A stretch of 64,000 bases of DNA from assembly GCF_001904615.1 (NCBI RefSeq), contig NZ_MRBY01000012.1, forward strand, positions 1-64,000. Reading direction: 5' to 3'. A program made the position numbers and the translations under genes. This DNA comes from [Limnothrix rosea] IAM M-220 (GTDB taxonomy: Bacteria > Cyanobacteriota > Cyanobacteriia > Cyanobacteriales > MRBY01). Numbering within the stretch: the stretch's first letter is position 1; every line of letters begins with the position of its first letter. This document shows, one piece after another, positions 37,876 to 46,298 of this stretch. Below the pieces are notes generated by a model. It worked only from the letters and a program-made list of their open reading frames with translations, searched no databases and had not been told where the DNA came from.

Positions 37876-39867
37876 ATGTACGAACAGTTGTCCCATTCAA
37901 TTTTGAATGAAATTCTCGACCACCTCGAACCAGAATTAAAAGACCAAGAACTCAACCACTTTTATACTCGTCTCGGAGCCAATTTCTATAGTCTTTTTTC
38001 CCTCTTTCAAAAACTTTACGGTCGCCGCCATGACTTTAAAGAACAATTAGAAAAATTAGTCGCCGTAATGGCTCGACAATACATTCGGCGATCGCCAGAA
38101 TTACGAGCCGTTGATCTAGCCCGAGAAAAAGACTTTAATTGGTTTCTCAACTCGACATGGGTCGGTATGCCATTGTACGTTGATGGCTTTGCCGATGACT
38201 TACCAGACCTGCAAACCAAACTAGATTACTTTACAGAACTAGGCATTAATTTAGTCCACCTAATGCCGATCCTAGAATGTCCACAAAACGCTAGTGACGG
38301 TGGCTACGCTGTTAGCAACTATCGCAAAATCAATCAAAAAGTAGGTGATTTAGAAGATCTCCTAAACCTCGCCCAAAAGATGCGTCAAAGGGAGATTTTA
38401 CTAGCCCTAGATATTGTCGTTAATCATACTTCCGACGAACATGAATGGGCAGAAAAAGCCCGTCAAGGCGATGAAACCTATCAGAAATATTATTATATGT
38501 TTGATAGTCGGGATATTCCCGATATGTTTGAGAAAAGCTTGCCAGAAGTCTTCCCCGAAACATCTCCCGGAAATTTCACTTGGGACGACAAACTAAATAA
38601 ATGGGTAATGACTGTTTTTAACAGCTATCAATGGGATTTAAACTATCAAAATCCCGCTGTCTTAATTGAGATGGTAGATATTATTTTATTTTGGGGCAAC
38701 CAAGGTATTGATATTTTACGCCTAGATGCCGTTGCTTTTCTTTGGAAAAAATTAGGTAGTTATAGTCAAAATGAAGAAGAAGCCCATATTATTTTGCAAA
38801 TCTTTAAAGACTGTTGTCAAATTACGTCACCGGGTGTCATTTTCATTGCTGAGGCGATCGTTGCACCGATGGAAATTGTGAGATATTTCGGTGAAGATGC
38901 CATTCAAGCAAAGGAATGTGAAATTGCCTATAACGCAACTTTTATGGCCTTACTTTGGGATGCTGTTGCCACAAAAAACACACGATTATTAGTACAAGGT
39001 TTAAAGAATATTCCCGAAAAACTACAACGAGCCACTTGGTTAAATTACATTCGTTGTCACGATGATATTGGCCTAGGCTTTACCGATGCAGATATTGCCC
39101 AAGCGGGCTATGAGCCGCGATCCCACCGGGAATTTTTGATTAAATATTTCACTGGACAATTTGAAGGGACTGACGCTAGGGGTTTATTGTTTGGACAAAA
39201 TCCGAAAAATAATGATGCCAGACTGTCGGGAACTTTAACTTCTTTGATTGGCTTAGAGACAGCTTGTGAACAACAGGATCATGAAAAAATTCAGCTTTGT
39301 GTTCAACATATTTTATTGCTACACAGTATGATCTGTTCTTTTGGCGGCATTCCGTTAATTTATTATGGCGACGAAATTGGTACGTTTAATGATTATTCCT
39401 ATGTGGGTAATTTGAGTAAGGCAAATGATACGCGTTGGGCACATCGCCCAAAAATCAATTGGCAAAAGGCGGAATTGCGCAAGGTCAAGGGTACGATTGA
39501 ATATCAAATTTTTACAGCTTTACAACGCATGATTCAGGTGAGGAAAAAGACAAAGTCTTTTGCTGATTTTAATAATCGTGTCATGCTAAATATAAATAAT
39601 GAGCATATTTTTGCCTTCGTTCGTACGCAAACAAAACGACAAAATAATGTTTTAGTTGTCGGTAATTTTTCAGCGACTTACCAATATTTGGATTTAGATA
39701 CTTTTGATTGTTATCCGTTTGATTGTAGTCAACGGGATTTGCTGACTAATCTTTACTCTGGTAAGCCACCGGAAATTTTTGATCGCCAATTGGTTCTGCC
39801 ACCGTTTGCTTTTTATTGGCTGATTGAAGATGAAAGACCAAGTTTTGATGGGGCTATTATTAATTAA
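37876..39867 (+). CDS. ams: amylosucrase
   Basis: A 663-residue GH13 enzyme that transfers glucose from sucrose to an alpha-1,4-glucan and frees fructose. The helical N-terminal domain is followed by the TIM barrel: DGGYAVSNYRKI, LALDIVVNHTSDEHEWA, the nucleophile Asp in DILRLDAVAFLWKKLG, the acid/base Glu in IFIAEAIV, and RCHDDIGLGF. The length fits amylosucrase (about 630-660) rather than sucrose phosphorylase (about 490). It lies 173 bases after frk and completes a sucrose synthesis-and-use cluster. Confidence 0.92.
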   Translation: MYEQLSHSILNEILDHLEPELKDQELNHFYTRLGANFYSLFSLFQKLYGRRHDFKEQLEKLVAVMARQYIRRSPELRAVDLAREKDFNWFLNSTWVGMPLYVDGFADDLPDLQTKLDYFTELGINLVHLMPILECPQNASDGGYAVSNYRKINQKVGDLEDLLNLAQKMRQREILLALDIVVNHTSDEHEWAEKARQGDETYQKYYYMFDSRDIPDMFEKSLPEVFPETSPGNFTWDDKLNKWVMTVFNSYQWDLNYQNPAVLIEMVDIILFWGNQGIDILRLDAVAFLWKKLGSYSQNEEEAHIILQIFKDCCQITSPGVIFIAEAIVAPMEIVRYFGEDAIQAKECEIAYNATFMALLWDAVATKNTRLLVQGLKNIPEKLQRATWLNYIRCHDDIGLGFTDADIAQAGYEPRSHREFLIKYFTGQFEGTDARGLLFGQNPKNNDARLSGTLTSLIGLETACEQQDHEKIQLCVQHILLLHSMICSFGGIPLIYYGDEIGTFNDYSYVGNLSKANDTRWAHRPKINWQKAELRKVKGTIEYQIFTALQRMIQVRKKTKSFADFNNRVMLNINNEHIFAFVRTQTKRQNNVLVVGNFSATYQYLDLDTFDCYPFDCSQRDLLTNLYSGKPPEIFDRQLVLPPFAFYWLIEDERPSFDGAIIN

Positions 39868-39915
39868 TGAATTAACGAATGAATCAACAAATTCTCTTTT
39901 GTTTTAAAGTTTGCT

Positions 39916-40662
39916 TTAAAGTAATGTACTAAGAATTTCTGGGGTAAGTTCTTTGGTTCCCGGAAGAACAATATCTGCGCCAACGTCTTGTAGATTTGAT
40001 GCATACATATATTCTTTGTCATCGCCGGTTTGGGCGTGGGGAGGAATCACGCCGATCGCCCGCCATTGTCTTGTGGGTTCTTGCTCGGCGGCATTGCTAA
40101 TAACTTTCATATCAGCCGCTGTATCTCCTACATAGGCTACGGGTAGTCCGGGGGTGTCTGGTGGCTCTAGTTGGGCGATCGCCGCAAAGAGTCCCGTGGG
40201 GTCAGGTTTTTCTGGCGCATCTTCCATGGCGATCAAAATCGGATCTGTTAAACCAAGACGCTTTTTGAGGACAAACTCTGCTGAACGCCGCATCGCACCG
40301 CTAAAAAAACCCCAGCCTAAGCCATGGGCCGAAAGTTGCTCAAAATACTCTGGAGTCACAAGTAAAGGCTCTTCTGTGATGTAGCCATCAAAGTTTTTAC
40401 CGCGATATTTATCCTGAAAGAACTGCACCAGCTCGTCATAGTCCACCGCAATATCCTCATCCCAGCGTTTAATCAATTCCTGCGATGCTTTCCAATCGTT
40501 ATTCCAGAGGCCTTCAGCTTTGAGACTGTCAATCTCCCCCATAGAAGGGCGATATGCTCCTTTTGTATAGTGCTCCACGGTATCAGCGAGGGCACGACGG
40601 TAAGACCGACCTTCATCGCGTACGACACCATCAATATCAAAAATAACTAAACCTTTTAACAT
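39916..40662 (-). CDS. HAD hydrolase, TIGR01548 family
   Basis: A 248-residue HAD-superfamily protein of the TIGR01548 group known from cyanobacteria and plants. Motif I is FDIDGVVRDEG, then FFSGAMRRSAEFVLKKRLG, and motif IV is YVGDTAADM. All catalytic positions look intact, so it should be a phosphatase of unknown substrate. It converges with amylosucrase, 49 bases away. I do not see evidence linking it to sucrose metabolism. Confidence 0.85.
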   Translation of the reverse strand: MLKGLVIFDIDGVVRDEGRSYRRALADTVEHYTKGAYRPSMGEIDSLKAEGLWNNDWKASQELIKRWDEDIAVDYDELVQFFQDKYRGKNFDGYITEEPLLVTPEYFEQLSAHGLGWGFFSGAMRRSAEFVLKKRLGLTDPILIAMEDAPEKPDPTGLFAAIAQLEPPDTPGLPVAYVGDTAADMKVISNAAEQEPTRQWRAIGVIPPHAQTGDDKEYMYASNLQDVGADIVLPGTKELTPEILSTLL

Positions 40663-41095
40663 GGCTTATATCTCCACTGATATCAGTTTAAATTGCAATA
40701 AAATCAGAATATAGATTACTAAATGTCAGCCTATCTCTTCATCCTTCTTACATCAATTGCAGTGCTTTTTTAGATTTTATTAACAATTTTGATAGTATTG
40801 CTTGAATATTTTCAGCAATGCAGCAGCCATGAATTTAGTGTCTTAATTTGCTCACTTTAAGGTATGAAATCATATTCTCCCTTGAATCTATAGCCAATTT
40901 TGTAGCGGCTTAAAATATATTTCAATACCGTAAAAATACGCAATTTGATTAAAAGAATGCCCTGAAATAGGCCATTGTCTGCTGAATGACTGGATAATTT
41001 TGGACAAAAAGCTGACGGAATTAACTTTCATTCTTTTTTGCTACCGGGCTAAAAAGTTATGGTTAACTTGTAGGTGAATTTGTCTGCCCACTCGC
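40663..41095. other. AT-rich intergenic region
   Basis: About 430 bases lie between the divergent HAD and tpsB genes. They contain no protein-like frame, HIP1 site or RNA gene I can see. They presumably hold both promoters. Confidence 0.4.
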
Positions 41096-41116
41096 TTGTT
41101 ACTCAACGATACGATT

Positions 41117-43343
41117 ATGATTTGGCGTTTTCTTGTCCGTCGCTCCCAAACCTGTTCGCTGGCTTTAAAGCGTTTATTGATCGGTGTCGTCGTCTTGACT
41201 GCTGCTGGTATCGCCAGTGAGCAAACGGCTCAGGCTGTTGCTTCTGAAATGTTGCGCTTGGAGCAAGGGACACATGGGCCTTTAGAGGATGAGCTTGCGG
41301 CTCTTCACATTCAAGCCAAGCTGGGTCAATTAACGCAACCACAAGTGGTTCAACTGGCACAAAGGGAAATAATATCTGCGGATATGTTGCCGCAACCTGT
41401 GGCGATCGCCCCAGAGGTGGTCTCCCCGGTGCAACCAGAATTTTCTGAAATTACTCTACCGACACATTTGTCTGATGAACTTAGTGTTGCCATTGAAGCC
41501 ATCGAAATGCCGGTGGAGCAAGAAAATAATTTAGCGCCTGTCGCAGTTGAGCTATCGGACGAATTGACGCTCTTTGCTGATGCTGCTGCTGTCGAGGAGC
41601 AAGTTAAAACGCAAATTATGGCGATCGCCGCCCCACAAATAACCACACTCCTCGCACAAAATCCCAACTCGAATACCGAGCCCTTACCGGAAGTTGAACC
41701 TTTACCGGCGGCACCCAGCCCGACCCAAACCATTGAGGAGCCTACGCCCACTCCTGCTGTCACCCCAACCAACGGCGATCGCGTCATTACCGTTAACCAA
41801 ATTCAAGTGACGGGCAGTACTGTTTTTGGAGAGGAAGATTTTGAGCCAATCTTAGGCGAGATTACCAGCGCTAATGTCAGTTTGGATGAGCTTAACCAAG
41901 CAGCTGATCGTATTACACAGCTTTATCTTGAGCAAGGTTATATTACTTCCCGGGCAATTGTGGTGGAAGATTCCCTAGCCACTGACATAATTGAGCTGCG
42001 GGTGATCGAAGGTAACGTTGACGCGATTAATCTCCGTGGTAATGAGCATATTAACGATAGCTATCTCCTCAGTCGTTTACGTTTAGGCACAAAGCAGCCC
42101 CTCAATACGAGTAATCTTGAAGACCAACTGCGACTGCTAAAACTGAACCCGATTATTGACAATATTGAAGCCACCCTCAAGGCTGGAGCAGGGATTGGAG
42201 AAAGTGATCTAGATATTATGATCACCGAGGCGAATACGGTTTCTTTGAATCTCGGCGTTGATAATTTTTCTCCTGCTAGCGTCGGTTCAGAGCGCATTAC
42301 GGCCAATTATGCTCAACAGAATCTCACTGGGGGCGGCGATCGCCTCGGCGTTGGCTATATTCGTACCACCCGCGGTGGCGCAGAAAGCCTAGACGTAAAC
42401 TACACCCGACCAATCAACGCCAAAGACGGGACAATTACTTTGCGGGGTGTGTGGAGTAGTAACCAAGTTATTCAAGAACCCTTTGACATTATGTTCCTCT
42501 ATGGGCTAATCAATAAAAGCTCAGTGGAGTAGTAACCAAGTTATTCAAGAACCCTTTGACATTCTAAATATTCGCGGCGAATCAGAACGGTACGAATTGT
42601 CCTACCGTCAGCCCATTATCCGCAATCCCCGTGAAGAATTTGCTTTAGGGCTAGGCTTCACCTACCAAGACGGTTTAACTTTCCTAGGCGACGAGCTATT
42701 CGGCTTCAATATCGGTACGGAAGATGGCAAAAGTACAACCAGCGTCCTTAAATTTTCCCAAGAATACATTAAACGCCAACCAGCGGGGGCTTGGTCCCTG
42801 CGCTCCCAATTCAGTATTGGTACAGGTTTGTTTGACGCGACAACTAATGATGCCCCCATTCCCGACGGTCATTTTTGGAGCTGGCTCGGACAAATTCAGC
42901 GGGTCAAGCTCTTGAATCCCAATAATCTATTAGTTATCCAAGCAGATCTACAACTGACACCCGACACATTACTGCCTTCCCAACAATTTGTGATCGGTGG
43001 TGGTCAATCGTTACGGGGCTTCCGGCAAAATGCCCGTTCGGCTGATAATGGTTTCCGTTTTTCTGTAGAAGATCGCATTACCCTTGCTCGTGACGAATCT
43101 GGGGATGCGGTTTTTCAGCTCGCACCTTTTTTTGATATGGGGACTGTTTGGAATAGTGATAATAATCCCAATGTACTGGCAGACCAAAAATTTTTGGCGG
43201 GTATTGGTTTAGGGGCTTGGTGGCAAATTGAAAAGGGTTTCACGGTGCGTTTTGACTATGCTCTGCCGCTAGTTAATCTCGATGATCGCGGTGATAACTG
43301 GCAGGATGATGGCTTGTATTTCAACGTGAATTATCTTTTCTAA
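41117..43343 (+). pseudogene. ShlB/FhaC/HecB-family two-partner secretion transporter (TpsB), frameshifted by a 73-bp insertion
   Basis: The product would be an outer-membrane two-partner-secretion or Omp85-type transporter. A signal peptide and an Ala/Pro-rich region come first. POTRA domains follow from about residue 225 (VNQIQVTGSTVFGEEDF, LYLEQGYITSRAIVVE, NAINLRGNEH-like), then a 16-strand barrel ending FNVNYLF. The frame breaks at a stop at 42530-42532. The barrel resumes in another frame from the second copy of a 40-bp direct repeat (42451-42490 and 42524-42563). Removing 73 bp rejoins the two halves exactly (WSSNQVIQEPFDI then LNIRGESERYEL). ATG 41117 is preferred over TTG 41096. No TpsA substrate gene is nearby. 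Confidence 0.88.
42451..42563 (+). repeat. 40-bp perfect direct repeat inside tpsB
   Basis: GTGGAGTAGTAACCAAG... (40 bp) occurs at 42451-42490 and again at 42524-42563, separated by 33 bases of unrelated sequence. Both copies encode the same peptide, but the 73-base offset shifts the frame by one. Deletion between the copies would restore the gene. Confidence 0.95.
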
Positions 43344-43396
43344 AAACTATCTTTTCTAAAAACTATCTTTTCTAAAAACTATCTTTTCTAAAAACT
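43333..43396 (+). repeat. four 16-bp tandem repeats across the tpsB stop codon
   Basis: ATCTTTTCTAAAAACT is repeated four times without change. The first copy contains the last codons and the TAA of tpsB; the other three trail behind. A slippage product. The 3' end of the protein is not changed by it. Confidence 0.95.
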
Positions 43397-43482
43397 AAAA
43401 TTGGTGGGTTCTGTTTGATGAAAATTTTTTAGTGTCGTGACATGGTCAATAGCTTACTTCACCCACCCTATAGTTTGAGTGA

Positions 43483-44115
43483 TTAACGACGGCGGCTGTC
43501 GAGCTTTTTATAAACATCTCGCAAATCGACGTTATGGTGGGCGATCGCCACGAGGGCATGATAGAAAAGATCGGCTACTTCTCCGGCAATTTCGTCCTTC
43601 TCATCGTCTTTGCAGGCCATGACCACTTCGGCGGCTTCTTCGCCAATTTTTTTGAGAATTTTATTATCGCCCGCAGCGAAAAGACTATTGGTATAGGAAC
43701 CTTCTTTTGGATGATCGCGGCGATCGCGGATAACATTAAAGACCTCAGAAAGGGTATCCGCAGCAGGGGCAGATTTCTCAGAATTCACTTGGTGAAAACA
43801 GCTACGTTCGCCTGTGTGGCAAGCAATATCACCAATCTGTTCAATGCTCATTAAAATTGCATCACTATCGCAGTCGTAGCGCAGGGCTTTGACATTTTGA
43901 AAGTGACCGGACGTTGCGCCTTTATGCCACAGCTCTTGGCGGGAGCGGCTCCAATACCAAGCTTGCCCTGACTCCATGGTTTTTGTGAGGGATTCACGGT
44001 TCATCCAAGCCATCATTAAAACCGTGCCATCGAGATAATCTTGGGCGATCGCCGGCACAAGCCCCTGTTCATTAAAACGAACCTTATCAAGTGGAATTGC
44101 GCCAACTAAACTCAT
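43483..44115 (-). CDS. hisIE: bifunctional phosphoribosyl-AMP cyclohydrolase / phosphoribosyl-ATP pyrophosphatase
   Basis: A 210-residue two-domain enzyme for histidine steps 2 and 3. The N-terminal HisI domain has [25 protein letters not shown] and CHTGERSCF with the zinc and metal ligands. The C-terminal HisE domain has [24 protein letters not shown] and [11 protein letters not shown]. Both domains look complete. It is a lone gene, as is usual for scattered his genes in cyanobacteria. Confidence 0.95.
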   Translation of the reverse strand: MSLVGAIPLDKVRFNEQGLVPAIAQDYLDGTVLMMAWMNRESLTKTMESGQAWYWSRSRQELWHKGATSGHFQNVKALRYDCDSDAILMSIEQIGDIACHTGERSCFHQVNSEKSAPAADTLSEVFNVIRDRRDHPKEGSYTNSLFAAGDNKILKKIGEEAAEVVMACKDDEKDEIAGEVADLFYHALVAIAHHNVDLRDVYKKLDSRRR

Positions 44116-44162
44116 GCCTTAGATCTCCTAGCTATTAGAACAAAAAAATTTAACAAATAAAC

Positions 44163-44192
44163 AAAAAAGAAAGCCCAAGTTTTTGAGCTTTC
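44163..44192 (-). terminator. Rho-independent terminator after rpmA
   Basis: On the minus strand GAAAGCTC...GGGCTTTC with a 7-9 base loop is followed by a run of T residues. It lies about 80 bases after the rpmA stop. Confidence 0.75.
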
Positions 44193-44269
44193 CTAGTATA
44201 GACGGCAGGGATTATTTCCCCAACCAGTATTTCTTTCAAACGTATCTTTGAAACTTACGCACTTGCAAT

Positions 44270-44536
44270 CTATGCAGTCGCGTCAGCCGGGTAAACACTA
44301 ACCTTACGGCGGCCACGCTTGTAGTGTTCAAACTTGACAACACCATCAACAAGGGCGAAGAGGGTATCGTCGCCACCACGACCAACGTTGTTACCGGGGT
44401 GAACCTTGGTGCCACGCTGACGGATTAAAATGCTGCCAGTCGTAACAGTTTCGCCACCATAGCGTTTTACGCCGAGGCGTTGGGCGCGCGAGTCGCGACC
44501 GTTACGAGTACTACCTGTACCTTTCTTATGTGCCAT
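44270..44536 (-). CDS. rpmA: 50S ribosomal protein L27
   Basis: An 88-residue bL27 of normal length, located at the peptidyl-transferase site of the 50S subunit. It begins [20 protein letters not shown] and contains [19 protein letters not shown]. There is no cleavable N-terminal extension of the Firmicute type. It is the second gene of the rplU-rpmA operon, with a 73-base spacer. Confidence 0.97.
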   Translation of the reverse strand: MAHKKGTGSTRNGRDSRAQRLGVKRYGGETVTTGSILIRQRGTKVHPGNNVGRGGDDTLFALVDGVVKFEHYKRGRRKVSVYPADATA

Positions 44537-44609
44537 TACTAATGCTCCTAAATACTGAACGTCGTAAAAATAATTTTAACGGTTAGTTGCGAAGAAAAAC
44601 GGTGAGAAA

Positions 44610-44960
44610 TTAAGCTTCTGCGGGCTTTTCTGCAACGACTGTGCCACCGACTTTGATCGAATCAATCATAAAACGAGTGAAATATTGGCGATGACCACGC
44701 TTTTTTCGGGTCTTTTTCTTGGGAAGCATTTTGTAGACGATTACTTTTTTCGCCCGACGTTGATCCACAACTGTGCCTTCAACGGTTGCGCCGTCAATGA
44801 AGGGTTGACCAACGGTGACACCGTTGTCGTCGCTCACGAGAAGTACTTTGTCGATGGTGTAGTTGTCGTCAACTTCGGCATCAATTTTCTCGATGTCATA
44901 GAAACGACCGGGTTCAACGCGGATTTGCTTGCCGCCAGTCTCAATAATTGCGTAACTCAT
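44610..44960 (-). CDS. rplU: 50S ribosomal protein L21
   Basis: A 116-residue bL21 (MSYAIIETGGKQIRVEPGRF, KVIVYKMLPKKKTRKKRGHR) that binds 23S rRNA. The order rplU then rpmA is conserved in bacteria. The ATG at 44960 is followed by the typical start. The upstream region to 45135 may include a leader, but I see no clear L21-leader hairpin. Confidence 0.96.
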   Translation of the reverse strand: MSYAIIETGGKQIRVEPGRFYDIEKIDAEVDDNYTIDKVLLVSDDNGVTVGQPFIDGATVEGTVVDQRRAKKVIVYKMLPKKKTRKKRGHRQYFTRFMIDSIKVGGTVVAEKPAEA

Positions 44961-45135
44961 TTGAATATTATTTTGTATGGGTTGCCGTACAGGTAGTAAT
45001 TCTTCGTTTTTGCAAATGGGAAAAATTACATTTTATGTGTCACCTGATCCGAGCAGGATATTGCAGACACAATCATCAATAATAGTTTTTCTGTTTAGCT
45101 TCGTCAACTAAGATCCTTGTTTGTGCTGCGTGGGT

Positions 45136-46065
45136 CTAGGGATCAAGGGAGGCGATCGCCTTTTTGATCACAGCAGCGGAATGATCGAGGGCGGCTTTTT
45201 CGATCTCATTGACAGCGGGCTCAATGACGCGTTCGGCACCGTTGATACTGACAATTGTCGGTAGGGAAATGGCTAAATCTCGATATCCGAAAACTCCTTC
45301 TTGGACTCTAGATACGGTCAAAATACGGCGATCGCCCCGGAGGATCCATTTTACTAAGGTGGCGGTGACTAGGCCGATGGCATGGTTTGTAACGCCTTTT
45401 CTCTGGATAATTTCGTAGGCGGCCGTGCGGACTTCTGTCGCAACGCGTTTCTCTTGCTCTGCTGTCCAGTTTGGCCAAGTTTTAAGGCTGATGCCGCCGA
45501 GGGTGGCACTAGACCAAAGTACCACTTCCGAATCGCCATGTTCACCTGCTACTTGGGCGTGGATCGAGCGGGGCTCAAGGTTTAGTTCTCGTCCTAAAAT
45601 TTGCCGGAGTCTTGCGGTGTCGAGCATTGTGCCTGTGCCGACCACCTTTGCTGGCGGTAGTCCGGAGGCCTGCTGGAAGACATAGGTCAAAACGTCGACA
45701 GGATTACTGACAATGATCACGGTGCCTTGATAGTCCACAAATTCTGAGGCGATCGCCCGCATAACGGCGGCATTATCCCGGAGTAAATCGAGGCGGGATT
45801 CCGTGGGAGAGCCATTACGTCCCGCTGTAATAATGACGGCATCGGTCTGCTGAAGCGCGGGTAGGTTATCAACTTGCTGCACTGTCGCCGTGGGATAAAA
45901 CGACGAACCATGGGCTAAATCCATCGCCTCACCTAGGGCACGCTCTGAATTTTTATCGTGAAGTAATAATTTGCGGGTGACACCGGACGTTAACAGGGAA
46001 ATGGCCACACTTGCGCCAACGGAACCTGTCCCGACGATACCGACGGATGTTTCAGAAAAAGCCAT
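45136..46065 (-). CDS. L-lactate/malate dehydrogenase family protein
   Basis: A 309-residue NAD-dependent 2-hydroxyacid dehydrogenase. The Rossmann start VGIVGTGSVGASVAISLL, the substrate Arg in DTARLRQIL and the catalytic His in GEHGDSEVVLWSS are LDH-like. The specificity loop, which in LDH reads NQxxGETR and in MDH carries Arg, reads NGSPTESR, with Gly85 at the position of Gln102. The substrate is therefore uncertain: lactate dehydrogenase is the best family call, but not malate-type. The gene is monocistronic. Confidence 0.85.
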   Translation of the reverse strand: MAFSETSVGIVGTGSVGASVAISLLTSGVTRKLLLHDKNSERALGEAMDLAHGSSFYPTATVQQVDNLPALQQTDAVIITAGRNGSPTESRLDLLRDNAAVMRAIASEFVDYQGTVIIVSNPVDVLTYVFQQASGLPPAKVVGTGTMLDTARLRQILGRELNLEPRSIHAQVAGEHGDSEVVLWSSATLGGISLKTWPNWTAEQEKRVATEVRTAAYEIIQRKGVTNHAIGLVTATLVKWILRGDRRILTVSRVQEGVFGYRDLAISLPTIVSINGAERVIEPAVNEIEKAALDHSAAVIKKAIASLDP

Positions 46066-46298
46066 AGTCTACACCATTGAAGATATCTACTCTGCATAGT
46101 AGCGATCTTTGTTTAAGAAGGGTTTGTGTATCTGGTCTATTTTGGGTCTGGGAAACAAATGCCGAAATAGCGGTAGTGGCTTTCGCGGGTAATGTGCCTG
46201 AGCGGTTTGCTTATAATTCTGATTTTTTTTAAGTTTCGGGAAAAAACTTGTAGCTGTGGGAATAACGATTAGGATAGGTTTTGTATTAATTTGCCCTA

